Part shown: positions 50,971 through 61,443 of the stretch, piece after piece | Layout of the letters: every line of letters starts with the position of its first letter | Position numbering within the stretch: position 1 is the first letter of the stretch | NCBI RefSeq assembly: GCF_001544455.2 | Contig: NZ_FCOC02000027.1 | Coordinates: 1-64,000 of the forward strand | Reading direction: 5' to 3' | DNA: 64,000 bases | Origin: Caballeronia sordidicola | GTDB taxonomy: Bacteria; Pseudomonadota; Gammaproteobacteria; Burkholderiales; Burkholderiaceae | The notes under the pieces: generated by a model | What the model saw: the letters and a program-made list of their open reading frames with translations, nothing else | Database searches by the model: none | What the model was told of the DNA's origin: nothing | Position numbers and translations under genes: made by a program

Positions 50971-52488
50971 TCACGGCTGCAGATGCAGCCCCTTTACGCG
51001 GATCGTGCTGTCCGGATGCGGCATGAAGCCGCTCAGCTTCGCGCTCACGCCGGTGAAGGTGCGCCTGTGCCACAGCACGGACGACGGATAGTCCTGCACG
51101 AGCATTGCATTGACCTCGCGATACAGGCGCTGACGCTCTTTATCGGTCGTGGCCTCGCGCGCGGCGACCATCACCTGGTCGACGGCCGGATCGCAGAACT
51201 TCGAATCGTTCGTCGGGCCGTTGCACGAGTACTGCGCGTACAGGTTGCCGTCCGGATGCGGACGGCCGCTCCAGAAGTTGAAGATCGCATCGAAGTCGCC
51301 GCGCCGCGCGCGTTGCAGCATGACCGCGTCTTCCTGCGTCTCGATCTTCATCGTGATGCCCGCTTCGGCGAGCATGGCCTGGATCATCTGCGCGGCTTCC
51401 TGGCGCTCGCGCTCGGGCGGCACGAGCAGCGTGAACGTCAGATGCGCGACGCCGGCCTGCTGCAGCAGGCGGCGCGACGCGGCGACGTCGCGCGCCGGCA
51501 CCGGATGCGCGGGATCGTAGTACGGACTCGAAGGACCGACGAACTGGTTGCCCGGCTGATACTGGTCGTTGAACAGCGCCTTCACGAGCACGCGCCGGTC
51601 TATCGCGAGATCGACCGCGTGCCGCACGCGCACGTCGCGGAAAATCGCGGCGCGCGGACCATTGCCGCTGTTGTAGCGGATGTAGTGATAGCCGAGGTCC
51701 GGTGCGGAGACGACCTTCACGCGCGGATCGCGCGCGAGTTGCGGCAGGTCTGTGGGCGTCAGGCGTTCGGCGATCTGGATCTGGCCGGAGCGCAGCGAAG
51801 AGAGGCGCACTGTCGAATCGCCAATTGGCAGGTACTCGATCCGGTCAGGGTCGCCGGCTGTGTGCGCGGCGTCCCAGTAGCCCGCGAACTTCTCGACGAC
51901 GATGCGTCCCTGCGGCACGCGCTCCACAAACCGGTATTCGCCCGCGCAGACCGGCTGCGAGCCGAAGCGGTCACCGAGTTGTTGCGCGGCTTGCGGCGCG
52001 ACCATCATCCCCGCTCGTTCCGCGAGGCTGTAAAGCAGCAGATTCGCTTGCGGCGCGTTCAGCACGAAGCGCACGTCCGACGGGTCGACGACATCGACGT
52101 GATCGACCATGCTCAGTTCCGTGCGCCGCAGCGAGCCTGGCAATGTCATATGCCGCTTGATGTTGAACGCGAGCGCGGCGGCGTCGAACGTTTCGCCGTC
52201 ATGGAACTTCACGCCTGTGCGCAGCTTCACCGTGACCGACCTGCCGTCCTTCGCGACCTCGTAGCCCGTTGCAAGCTGCGGCGTGAGCGCAAGATCGCCG
52301 GGCTTGACGTCGAACAGCTTGTCGCAGAGCGCGGTCAGCGGCTGGCGGCCGGTCGCGAGACGGTTCAGCGTTGGATCGAGCGTATCCGGATCCTCGACAA
52401 GACCGATCCGCAGCACGCCTTGCGCGGCCGCCTGGGCGGCAGTGAAGGCGAGCAGCGCGGCGGAAAGCAGCAGATGAAGCTTGCGCAT
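50971..52488 (-). CDS. Dpp-type periplasmic substrate-binding protein
   Basis: The 505-residue family-5 extracellular solute-binding protein has a Sec signal (MRKLHLLLSAALLAFTAAQA) and the family N-terminus GVLRIGLVEDPDTLDPTLNR. Later it has RRTELSMVDHVDVVDPSDVR and YIRYNSGNGPRAAIFRDVRV. The ligand may be a peptide, glutathione-like compound or amide. ATG 52488 gives a complete signal peptide. Confidence 0.9.
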   Translation of the reverse strand: MRKLHLLLSAALLAFTAAQAAAQGVLRIGLVEDPDTLDPTLNRLATGRQPLTALCDKLFDVKPGDLALTPQLATGYEVAKDGRSVTVKLRTGVKFHDGETFDAAALAFNIKRHMTLPGSLRRTELSMVDHVDVVDPSDVRFVLNAPQANLLLYSLAERAGMMVAPQAAQQLGDRFGSQPVCAGEYRFVERVPQGRIVVEKFAGYWDAAHTAGDPDRIEYLPIGDSTVRLSSLRSGQIQIAERLTPTDLPQLARDPRVKVVSAPDLGYHYIRYNSGNGPRAAIFRDVRVRHAVDLAIDRRVLVKALFNDQYQPGNQFVGPSSPYYDPAHPVPARDVAASRRLLQQAGVAHLTFTLLVPPERERQEAAQMIQAMLAEAGITMKIETQEDAVMLQRARRGDFDAIFNFWSGRPHPDGNLYAQYSCNGPTNDSKFCDPAVDQVMVAAREATTDKERQRLYREVNAMLVQDYPSSVLWHRRTFTGVSAKLSGFMPHPDSTIRVKGLHLQP

Positions 52489-52542
52489 GGGGTTTTCGTT
52501 TCCTGATATTGAGTGAGAGTGCGAAGCCGGGCAGCGGTGCAT

Positions 52543-53693
52543 CTAGGTGGATCGGGCGCGCGGTGCGGGCAGCGGCAACGGCGCGGGCGTCTGCCGGAAC
52601 CGCTCGATCAGCCGCGCGGTCCGCGGCGGTGGCGGTTCGGTCAGTGACGGACTCAGGCCTTCCCAGTGCGGCAGATCGCGCCAGTGATGGCACGCGCACG
52701 CGTGCCCGGTTTCGTCCGCGACGAGTTCGGGCGCTTCGCGGCGGCAGCGTTCGGTTGCGAACACGCAGCGCGGATGAAAGTGGCAGCCGGACGGCGGATC
52801 GAGTGGACTTGGCAGATCGACTCCGAGCACCACGCGCGCGCGCTGTCCCGCTTCGAGCGCCGGCACCGCGCCGAGCAGCGCCCGGGTGTACGGATGGCGC
52901 GGCGCGGAGAAGATCGTGCGCGTGGGCGCGGTTTCGACGAGCCGGCCGAGATACATCACCGCAATGCGATGCGCGATGTAGCGCACCGCCATCAGGTCAT
53001 GCGAAATGAACAGCATGCCCACGCCGGTCTGCCGCTGGAGCGCGCGCAGCAGGTTGAGCACCTGCGCCTGCACCGACACATCGAGCGCGGACACAGGCTC
53101 GTCGCAGACGATCAGTTTCGGCTCCAGCGCCAGCGCACGCGCAATGCCGATCCGCTGCCGCTGGCCGCCGGAAAATTCGTGAGGATAGCGATGCATGTGC
53201 GCGGCATGGAGTCCGACCGTTTCCAGCAGCTCGGCGACACGCCGATCGATGCCCGTGCGCAGATCCGCATGGTGAACGACCAGCGGCTCCGCGACCAGCT
53301 CGCGCACGGTCATCACCGGGTTCAGCGAACTGAACGGGTCCTGGAACACCATCTGCAGGTCGCTGCGGAAATCGAGCAGCGCATTGCGTTTCAGGCGCGC
53401 CAGGTCGGCGCCGCGAAACTCGATGCGGCCTTCGTCCGGATCGAGCAGGCGCAGCAATAGCCGGCTGACGGTCGATTTCCCGCAGCCGCTCTCGCCGACG
53501 AGTCCAAGCGTTTCGCCCGCGGCGATATCGAACGACACACCGTCCACCGCCGACACGCGCACACGCCGGCCAAACATGCCGCCGGCCGCGTAGCGCTTTT
53601 TCAGGTTGCGCACGCGCAGCAGCGGGGCGTCATCGTGCGCGGCCGGGCGCGTAGCGGCCGAGGCTGAGGCTGAGCTCAAGGTTGAAATCCCGT

Positions 53694-53697
<4 letters not shown>
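52543..53697 (-). CDS. Dpp-type ABC transporter ATPase (DppF-like)
   Basis: The 384-residue ATPase has Walker A GESGCGKSTVSRLLLRLL, signature FSGGQRQRIGIARALALEPK, Walker B LIVCDEPVSALDVSVQAQ and the C-terminal Fe-S-like cysteine stretch typical of oligopeptide ATPases (CHFHPRCVFATERC). ATG 53697 overlaps the DppD-like stop as ATGA. Confidence 0.9.
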
Positions 53698-54752
<1,055 letters not shown>

Positions 54753-54941
54753 GAGCGCGCCCGGGCGGCGGCGTACGGCTGGTCTTGGGTCATACCGGCG
54801 TCTCCACTGCAAGAAAAACACGGTTGGTGTTGAGGGACGACCCCGAAAAGCGCGAGCGATGCGGCGCGGTTCGCTCCGGACCGGAGCACACGCGGAACGC
54901 GGCTTCCCGCTGTGTCGGGTTCCGTTCCTGGCGGCAGTGTT

Positions 54942-56291
54942 TCAGGCTGGTACGTGCGCGAGCATCCGCTGGAAGCGTCCCGGTTCTGGGCGCGCGAGCC
55001 CGAGGTGCTCGCGCAGCGTCGTGCCCGTGTACTCCTCGCGAAACAGGCCGCGACGCTGAAGTTCGGGCACCACGTGTTCGACGAACACGCTGAGCTGCTC
55101 CGGGAAATACGGCGGCATCACGTTGAAACCGTCGCATGCGCCGCCGAGCAGCCATCGCTCCATCAGGTCCACGAGCTGATCCGGTGTGCCAACGAAACTG
55201 TGATGCGCACGCGATCGCGCGATCAGCCGCGCGCTGCCGGCAATCGTGAGCTTCTCGCGCGCGGCGTTCGTCAGCAGCATGTCCGCATTCGCGGTCGGCT
55301 TCTTCGCGGCGCGGATCGCGTCAACCGGCAGCAGGTCGTCCGGATCGCGGTCGTAGAGCGAAAAGCCAAGGTTCTCGCTGAGCATCCAGATACCGACTTC
55401 CGGATGCACGAGGTCGCCGAGTTCCTGTTCGAGACGCCGCGCCTCCGCTTCGGTCGAACCCAGCAGCGGCGACAATCCCGGCATGATGACGACTTCGTCA
55501 GGCCGGCGGCCATAGCGCGCCATGCGCTCGTGTGTCGACGTGCGAAACGCACGCGCGAGGTCGAAGTCGGTCTGCGCGGTGAACACCGCCTCGGCCACAA
55601 GCGCCGCGAATTCGAGCCCCGGCGGCGAGCCGCCGGCCTGCACGAGCACCGGCCAGCCCTGCACCGGACGCGGTACCGGCAGCACGCCGGACACCGCGAA
55701 GCTCTCGCCGCGATGCGCGACCGGCCGCACGCGCAACGGATCGCGCCGGATGCCGGACGCCGCATCGGCAATCGCCGCGCCGTCGTCCTGGCTGTCCCAA
55801 AGCGACGTGCATACATCGATGAATTCGCGGCCGCGCACGTAGCGGTCGGCCTTGGCCATCGCCTGGTCGCGGCTGAAGTTGAGCGACGCCTTGTCCTCCC
55901 ACGTCGTCACGACGTTCCAGCCCGCGCGGCCGCCGCTCAGGTGATCGAGCGTCGCGTATTTCGTGGCGATCTCGTACGGCTCGTGATAGGTCGTCGAGAG
56001 CGTGCCGACGAGCCCAAGCTTGCTCGTCACCGACGACAACGCGGAAAGCAGCGAAACCGGATCGAGGTTCGACACGCTTTGCCGGCCGAAGAAACGGCCG
56101 TCCTTCTCGCGCGTGAACAGCGTGTCGCCAACGAAGAACAGGTCGAACTTGCCGCGCTCGGCGAGCTGCGCGACGTTGCGGTAGAAGTCGAGCCCGGTCA
56201 CGGACGCGGCCGGTGTGGACGGATGGCGCCAGCCGGCAATGTGGTGCGCGCCGGGATAGATGAAGAGGCCCAGATGGAGCTGCCGGTTCAT
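54942..56291 (-). CDS. LLM-class flavin-dependent monooxygenase (NtaA/SnaA/DszA type)
   Basis: The 449-residue protein begins MNRQLHLGLFIYPGAHHIAG and has AERGKFDLFFVGDTLFTREK, DHLSGGRAGWNVVTTWEDKA and QAGGSPPGLEFAALVAEAVF. It is the same family as the 38129 protein and needs reduced FMN from a reductase not seen in this window. ATG 56291 overlaps the upstream LLM gene (ATGA). It stands upstream of the Dpp-type transporter, so it probably degrades the imported compound, perhaps releasing sulfur or nitrogen. Confidence 0.87.
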   Translation of the reverse strand: MNRQLHLGLFIYPGAHHIAGWRHPSTPAASVTGLDFYRNVAQLAERGKFDLFFVGDTLFTREKDGRFFGRQSVSNLDPVSLLSALSSVTSKLGLVGTLSTTYHEPYEIATKYATLDHLSGGRAGWNVVTTWEDKASLNFSRDQAMAKADRYVRGREFIDVCTSLWDSQDDGAAIADAASGIRRDPLRVRPVAHRGESFAVSGVLPVPRPVQGWPVLVQAGGSPPGLEFAALVAEAVFTAQTDFDLARAFRTSTHERMARYGRRPDEVVIMPGLSPLLGSTEAEARRLEQELGDLVHPEVGIWMLSENLGFSLYDRDPDDLLPVDAIRAAKKPTANADMLLTNAAREKLTIAGSARLIARSRAHHSFVGTPDQLVDLMERWLLGGACDGFNVMPPYFPEQLSVFVEHVVPELQRRGLFREEYTGTTLREHLGLARPEPGRFQRMLAHVPA

Positions 56292-57394
56292 GAACGGATC
56301 TCCGAAAAGCGGTTCGACGGGCGGGCAAGCGCGAGGCGTTCGCGCAGCGTGGCGGCGACGGCGGGCGTGCGGCGGCGCAGTTTCGGCACGACGTCGTTCA
56401 CGAACCGCTCGACGTCGTCCGGCAGCACGGCCGGCGCGAGATCGAAACCGTCGCAGACGCCGTGCGCGTGCCATGCATCGAGCGTGGCGGCGAGACCTTC
56501 GGCAGTGCCTACGAATCGATAGCCCGGCAGCGCCGCGCCGGCCGGCGCGAGTTCGTCCAGATGCCGCGCGCGCGCGGCGGCCGCGCCGTCAGAATCGGCG
56601 AGCACGAAGGAAACGGTCGCGAGCACCCTGACCGAATCAGCCGCGCGCCCCGCGCGTTGCGCGAGCATGCTCAGTTCGGCGCGAAGTTGCTGGGCGGCCT
56701 GCGGCGAGTCCTCGGTGGCAATGAACAGGTCCGCGAAACGCGCAGCCAGTTGCAGCCCGGCTGGCGACGCGTCGTCGAAAACGAGGACCGGATGGCCCTG
56801 GATCGGGCGCACCGCCGTCAGTGGCCCGCGAACGCTGAACCAGGCTCCCTGGTGGTGGATGGGATGGATGCGGGTCGAGTCGGCGAAGATGCCGCTCGCC
56901 TTGTCCGCGATGATCACGTCGTCCTCCCAGCTATCCCACAGCTTCGTCAGGATTTCCACGTATTCGGCCGCGCGCGCATAGTGCTCGTCGGCCGAAAGCG
57001 GGCGGGCATGCGCGAACGCCGGATCGCCGCCCGCGCTGTGCCGCAGGTCGATCCTCAGCGCGGTCCGGCCGGCGGACAGGCCGTCGAGCACCGCAAGTGC
57101 GCGTGCCGTGTGAAACGGCTCGGTATAAGCGACGCGAACCGTCGTGCCGAGACCGATCCCGGACGTTCCAGGGATGAGCGAGCCGATCAGCGGCGTGGTG
57201 TCCGGCGCGAGATCGTTGCGCGCGCCGTTCGCGCCAGCCGGGCGGGTGAAGAGCACGCAGTCGAGCGCGCCGGCCTGCGCGCACGCGACGACTTCCGCGT
57301 ATTGCGCCATGCCCTGCGGCGACGTGGCAAGGCCGGACACACGCCAGGCGGCCGGGTGATGGCCATAGTCGGCTATCGACAAGGTGATATGCAT
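56288..57394 (-). CDS. LLM-class flavin-dependent oxidoreductase
   Basis: The 368-residue protein starts MHITLSIADYGHHPAAWRVS, with GLGTTVRVAYTEPFHTARAL, LDGLSAGRTALRIDLRHSAG and the QGHPVLVFDDASPAGLQL loop. It is a shorter and more diverged relative of the 54942 and 38129 proteins, more like the short-chain luciferase-like class. It is the first gene of the Dpp-type operon and has operator copies upstream at 57475, 57567 and 57713. Confidence 0.84.
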   Translation of the reverse strand: MHITLSIADYGHHPAAWRVSGLATSPQGMAQYAEVVACAQAGALDCVLFTRPAGANGARNDLAPDTTPLIGSLIPGTSGIGLGTTVRVAYTEPFHTARALAVLDGLSAGRTALRIDLRHSAGGDPAFAHARPLSADEHYARAAEYVEILTKLWDSWEDDVIIADKASGIFADSTRIHPIHHQGAWFSVRGPLTAVRPIQGHPVLVFDDASPAGLQLAARFADLFIATEDSPQAAQQLRAELSMLAQRAGRAADSVRVLATVSFVLADSDGAAAARARHLDELAPAGAALPGYRFVGTAEGLAATLDAWHAHGVCDGFDLAPAVLPDDVERFVNDVVPKLRRRTPAVAATLRERLALARPSNRFSEIRS

Positions 57395-57474
57395 GGGGTC
57401 CAGATAGAGTCGGGTTTGACATCTGCGGGCGGTCAGATCCGCCTGCATGGATACGCAAGAGCCATGCCAATAAG

Positions 57475-57484
57475 TGGTATGCCA
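57475..57484. promoter_or_regulatory. NGGTRYRCCR operator, TGGTATGCCA
   Basis: TGGTATGCCA is followed by CGCATATAAAT. It stands about 80 bases before the LLM gene starting at 57394. The 459-base stretch 57395-57853 contains this and two more copies of the core but no gene. Confidence 0.65.
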
Positions 57485-57566
57485 CGCATATAAATAGGAA
57501 AGTCCTGTCGCAGCGCATGTTTGCGGCGATGGCGACCCCGCGCGGCGGCTCCCCGCGTTATGTTTG

Positions 57567-57596
57567 CGCATAAATGGGGTGCACCACATTTATGCG
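57567..57596. promoter_or_regulatory. 30-base near-perfect palindromic operator
   Basis: Outer arms CGCATAAATG and CATTTATGCG are perfect, and the core GGTGCACC is itself palindromic; only one position pair differs (57577 and 57586). It is the most symmetrical copy of the NGGTRYRCCR family here and probably the strongest dimer site. It sits between the minus-strand LLM operon and the plus-strand MarR gene, so it could control both. Confidence 0.7.
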
Positions 57597-57712
57597 AAAA
57601 TGGCGCCTGTTCCGTTCCATCGCCGTGCGGCCGCACGTCTCAAGTGCAGCGGCCGCGCACGCGCAACGGGCGCCGCCTGCGCCGGAAGACGTTCTGGCTG
57701 CTGATCGAAAAA

Positions 57713-57722
57713 AGGTATGCCA
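57713..57722. promoter_or_regulatory. NGGTRYRCCR operator, AGGTATGCCA
   Basis: This third copy in the region lies 35 bases before the -35 of the MarR promoter (57757-57784), where a bound regulator could affect initiation. Confidence 0.55.
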
Positions 57723-57756
57723 CGGACAACCAGGCAAAAAAGTGCGGGTAGTCCAA

Positions 57757-57784
57757 TTGGCGTATCGGCGCCCGTCTATATAAT
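57757..57784 (+). promoter_or_regulatory. Sigma-70 promoter of the MarR gene
   Basis: The -35 TTGGCG (57757-57762) and -10 TATAAT (57779-57784) are 16 bases apart. The -10 is perfect, unusual in this GC-rich DNA. It gives the gene at 57854 a leader of about 60 bases. Confidence 0.7.
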
Positions 57785-57853
57785 CGCCTCGGACACGCAC
57801 TAGCCGTGGACTGGCAGGATCTCGTTGCGCATACACAATCAAACCGGTGACCC

Positions 57854-58363
57854 ATGTTAGATAACGAATCTTCTGCGACGGTCCAGGCGTCGCTGCAACA
57901 ATACTACGAGCGCTCGCTGCTCTTTTCGCGGCCAGGGTTCCTGATCCGGCGTCTGCACCAGATTCACGGCTGGCTCTTCCTGCAGGAAACCAGCGAATTC
58001 GACATCACGCCGGTTCAGTACAGCCTGCTGACCACGCTCGCCGAACATGGGGAAACCGATCAGAACACGCTCGCGTGGGATATCGGACTGGAGCGCAGCA
58101 GCGTGGCCGAGGTGCTGCCGCGTCTCGAATCGCGCGGCCTGCTGAGTCGCCGTCAGTCCGAACAGGATCGGCGGATGAAGCTCGTGAAGCTCACGCGCAA
58201 GGGCAGTGCGCTTGTGAAGAAGATGCGGCCCGCCGTGCAGCGCGCGCACGATCGCACGCTGGAGCATCTGCCGCCGGCCGAGCGCGAACTGTTCATGCTG
58301 CAACTGATTCGCCTGGTCGAGGCGAACAACGAAACGAGCATAGTGCCGCTGAGGATTCGCTGA
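57854..58363 (+). CDS. MarR-family transcriptional regulator
   Basis: The 169-residue protein has a winged helix: DITPVQYSLLTTLAEHGETD, LERSSVAEVLPRLESRGLLS and the wing RRQSEQDRRMKLVKLTRKG. N- and C-terminal helices form the dimer region. It is a candidate regulator of the surrounding operons, though MarR proteins usually bind a different palindrome from the TGGT-ACCA type found here. ATG 57854 has no strong ribosome binding site, with GGTGACC nearby. Confidence 0.85.
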   Translation: MLDNESSATVQASLQQYYERSLLFSRPGFLIRRLHQIHGWLFLQETSEFDITPVQYSLLTTLAEHGETDQNTLAWDIGLERSSVAEVLPRLESRGLLSRRQSEQDRRMKLVKLTRKGSALVKKMRPAVQRAHDRTLEHLPPAERELFMLQLIRLVEANNETSIVPLRIR

Positions 58364-58437
58364 GCGTTGTGTTCGGTTGTCCTGCGGGTCGATGCGAAGC
58401 GTGCATGGCCGCCTGCTTATGGCGCCGCCACGTTGAG

Positions 58438-59673
58438 TCAGTCCGCGAGCGCGGCGTGCAGCGCGCGGGCGACCGCGAGCACCGCTTCGTCGTCGCCGCG
58501 CGCGCCGATCACGGACAGGCCGAGCGGTGCGCCATCGAATGCGGTCCATGGGAACGTGACCTGCGGCAGTCCCCCCAATCCGGCAATGCACAGCATCTGC
58601 TGGGAGCGGCGGCGGATGCCGTCGATCTCGGCGCCGGACGCGTCGACGCACGGCGCGATCCACGGCAGCGTAGGCATCACAACGAAGGTGCTCGTGCCGC
58701 CGAACAGGCGCGCGATACGGCGCAGCGCATCGACGCGAACCCGCTGCGCGTCCGCGACCTGTTCGCGCGAAATCGTGAGGGCGGTCGCGAAACGCGCACG
58801 CACGTCCGCGCCGAACGTATCGAGATGCGCGGCCGCCCACGGTCCGTGCTGCAACGCCACCTCCGCACCCTGCAAGACGCGAAATGCGTCGGCCCAACTA
58901 TCCGGCGCAAGGCCGTCGTCGATCATCTCGATTCGCCATGCGGAACGCAGACGCGCACACATCGATTCGAATGCGGCGCGCGCCGGCGAATGCAACAGCG
59001 GCAGTATTTCGTTCGGCACGACGAGGCGCGCCTGCTGCGCGTCGTCCAGTGGCATGGCCGTTGTGCCATGCGAGAGCACGCCAAGCACGTCAGCGAGCAG
59101 CGCGCCGTCGCGCGCGAACCAGCCGACCGTGTCGAAGCTGTGCGCGAGCGTCACGCAGCCGTTGCCTGGAATGCGGCCGTGCGTGGGACGGATTCCCCAG
59201 ATGCCGCAGTAGCTGGCCGGCAGACGGATCGAGCCGCCGCAGTCAGTGCCGAGGCCGATGTCCGCGTAGCCGGCCGCAACCGCGACCGCGGAACCCGACG
59301 ACGAGCCGCCCGGCGTCCTCGTCGGTGCGGCGGGATTTTCGGGCGTGCCGTAGTGCGCGTTGATCCCGGCGAGGCTGTACGTCAGCTCGTCGGTGACGGT
59401 CTTGCCGATCCATTGCGCGCCGTGGTCGAGCAGCAGTCTCACGGCCGGCGCGTTCGACGCGGCGAGCGGTTGCGCATCGCGCCACACGGGATTGCCGCCG
59501 CCAGTGCGCAAGCCCGCAATATCGAAGACGTCTTTGACCGCGAGGCGCGCGGATGCGAGGACGGGAAGTTGTGCATCATCGATGGCTGGCGCCGCGGCGG
59601 ACGGCAAGCTTCCGAAGCCATCGCGCACGAACGCGCCATGCAGGCCGGGCTGAAGCAGATCGGCTTTTGTCAT
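58438..59673 (-). CDS. Amidase-signature hydrolase
   Basis: The 411-residue enzyme has the amidase-signature triad: Lys in ARLAVKDVFDIAGL, cis-Ser and Ser in GGSSSGSAVAVAAG and TDCGGSIRLPASYCG. It should cut a C-N amide bond in the cytoplasm. Its start overlaps the AtzH-like gene stop by 4 bases. This pairing recalls AtzE-AtzG-AtzH amide-degrading systems, so a ureido or biuret-like amide is possible but not proven. Confidence 0.87.
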   Translation of the reverse strand: MTKADLLQPGLHGAFVRDGFGSLPSAAAPAIDDAQLPVLASARLAVKDVFDIAGLRTGGGNPVWRDAQPLAASNAPAVRLLLDHGAQWIGKTVTDELTYSLAGINAHYGTPENPAAPTRTPGGSSSGSAVAVAAGYADIGLGTDCGGSIRLPASYCGIWGIRPTHGRIPGNGCVTLAHSFDTVGWFARDGALLADVLGVLSHGTTAMPLDDAQQARLVVPNEILPLLHSPARAAFESMCARLRSAWRIEMIDDGLAPDSWADAFRVLQGAEVALQHGPWAAAHLDTFGADVRARFATALTISREQVADAQRVRVDALRRIARLFGGTSTFVVMPTLPWIAPCVDASGAEIDGIRRRSQQMLCIAGLGGLPQVTFPWTAFDGAPLGLSVIGARGDDEAVLAVARALHAALAD

Positions 59674-60062
59674 TGCGGCGCCTTCGGTTCGTCCATCCAG
59701 CTCACGTGCGCGGCGACGACTTTCCAGTTGCCGTCGATCTTCACCCACGTCTGCGACTGGCGGCCGATTCGCGCTTCGCCGTCGCGTACGAACGTGATGT
59801 TCGCCACGGCGAAGCGGTCGCCGAATGTCGTGATCCAGCGCTGGGTCACGGTCCGCATCAACGCCTTCGACGGACGCTGCGCGCGGAACGCGCGGATCTC
59901 GTCGTAGCCAGCAAGGTTTTCGGTCGTGCCGAAGCGCAGTGTATGCGGGCTGTCCCAAAAGAGTGCATCGAGCAGCGCGACGTCGTTCGTCGTCAGCGCG
60001 ACCTCGTAAGCGGACGACGCGCGCTCGACTTCGGCGTAGGTATTGGATTCGTTGATATGCAT
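59670..60062 (-). CDS. AtzH-like/SnoaL-type small protein
   Basis: The 130-residue protein (MHINESNTYAEVERASSAYE start; LLDALFWDSPHTLRFGTTEN) has the NTF2/SnoaL-like fold of the AtzH/HpxZ group, with FVRDGEARIGRQSQTWVKI. Such proteins usually sit beside amidases of allantoin, oxalurate or cyanuric-acid pathways. The start and stop overlap the neighbours or lie close by, in one operon with the amidase. Confidence 0.8.
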   Translation of the reverse strand: MHINESNTYAEVERASSAYEVALTTNDVALLDALFWDSPHTLRFGTTENLAGYDEIRAFRAQRPSKALMRTVTQRWITTFGDRFAVANITFVRDGEARIGRQSQTWVKIDGNWKVVAAHVSWMDEPKAPQ

Positions 60063-60149
60063 GGAAGAGCAGTTCGTTAGCGAACGCGTACCGGCGTTTC
60101 ACCTGGCAGGCGCTCGCAATAAACGGGACGTCAAGCAGAGCACCCGGAT

Positions 60150-61358
60150 TCAGCGTCGATTCAGCGCCGCGAGAAAAAGCGCGAGCGGTGCCGCGTAGAC
60201 CCCGCGTCCGAGCAGTCCCGCGCGGCCAGCCGAGTCTATCATCGCGATCGCGGCAAGCGGGTCGGTGCCGCGCTCGGCGACGGCGGCCGCGTCCAGCGCG
60301 CAGCGCAACCCGCCAAACTCCGGCCAGTCGCCGGCGAACAACGGCGGCTGCGCGGTCTGCCAGTCGCCGGGCAGCCATGACGCGAATGCCTCTGCGGGCT
60401 CGGGGGCGAGGCGCAGCGCCTGCGCGCCGAAGCCGGCCGCGTCGATCACGCCGCTGTCACCCACGAGCGGCGACGCGATCTCGCGCGACCCCGGCCTGAT
60501 CCTCGGCCCGCGCGGCGCGGCGGCCGGTTGCGTGACCCAGCGCGACGGATCGCCGGCGAGCCGCACGCCAACTTCGCGTCCATTGCCGGCCAGCGCGACG
60601 ACGAGCGTCGCGTCCGGGTCCGAGCCGCCGTTCGCGGCGGCGTCCATCATCAGATGGCACGCGGCCATCCATAGCGTCAGGAAAAACAGCGGCGACTGGT
60701 CCAGGATGCCGCGCGCGGCCGGCAGTGCGAGACGGTCGGCAAGCGCGGCCGTTGCCGCCGTGGTGCGCGCATGCAGATCGTCGCCGCCCACGAGGCCGGC
60801 CGCCGCGAGCGGCAACAGATCGACCGGGTTGCCGGCGAGCGCGTGGGCGAGCAGCGGCACGAACACGGTCTCGCGCCAGCGCAGCCGTTCCAGCACGGCC
60901 GGATCGCGCGTGCCGAAGCGGATCTGCGCGCCCGCGCCGCTGCCGAACATCGACCATGCGCGGCGTCGCGGATCGTCCGGCGCGGCGGCGTCGATCACTT
61001 CGACAAGCGGCGTATTCGGCGACACGATCGCCGCGAGCGGCACGACGACCCGATACGACTGCGCATCGGCGAGCCGCACCTTGCCGCTTGCGATAAGCCG
61101 CTGCGCGTCGGTTTCGGTCGATGCCCAGCCTTCGTGCAGGCATGCGAGCACTGCCGAAGACAGCACGGGCGGCGGCGGCCCGACCGGGTCCGCGAACGGC
61201 GGCCCGGCGTGCAGCAACGTGAAGTCGGGCAGGGCGATCGCATCGCGCGCGGACACGACCGCGCGCCATTGCGGGCGGACCGCATGCAGCCGCGCCAGCG
61301 CGGCGCGGTTCGCGGCGGCACGGGCGGCTTCGGTTCCGGTAACGGGTTCGATACTCAT
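60150..61358 (-). CDS. DUF1116 (AllG/YlbE-like) protein
   Basis: The 402-residue protein contains FTLLHAGPPFADPVGPPPPV, CLHEGWASTETDAQRL, VVVPLAAIVSPNTPLVEVID and RFGTRDPAVLERLRW, matching DUF1116. That family includes the AllG subunit of oxamate carbamoyltransferase, which in Escherichia coli works with FdrA and YlbF. No AllF or AllH partner is seen here, so the call as such a subunit is tentative. It is between an amidohydrolase and an AtzH/amidase pair, suggesting handling of a carbamoyl or ureido group. Confidence 0.78.
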   Translation of the reverse strand: MSIEPVTGTEAARAAANRAALARLHAVRPQWRAVVSARDAIALPDFTLLHAGPPFADPVGPPPPVLSSAVLACLHEGWASTETDAQRLIASGKVRLADAQSYRVVVPLAAIVSPNTPLVEVIDAAAPDDPRRRAWSMFGSGAGAQIRFGTRDPAVLERLRWRETVFVPLLAHALAGNPVDLLPLAAAGLVGGDDLHARTTAATAALADRLALPAARGILDQSPLFFLTLWMAACHLMMDAAANGGSDPDATLVVALAGNGREVGVRLAGDPSRWVTQPAAAPRGPRIRPGSREIASPLVGDSGVIDAAGFGAQALRLAPEPAEAFASWLPGDWQTAQPPLFAGDWPEFGGLRCALDAAAVAERGTDPLAAIAMIDSAGRAGLLGRGVYAAPLALFLAALNRR

Positions 61359-61443
61359 CGCGGACCTCGCGCAATACCAGACCCGCTGAGTACGCGAGCC
61401 CACTGGGGCGGATGTTTCATCATCGATTCATCGAAGCGGCGGT

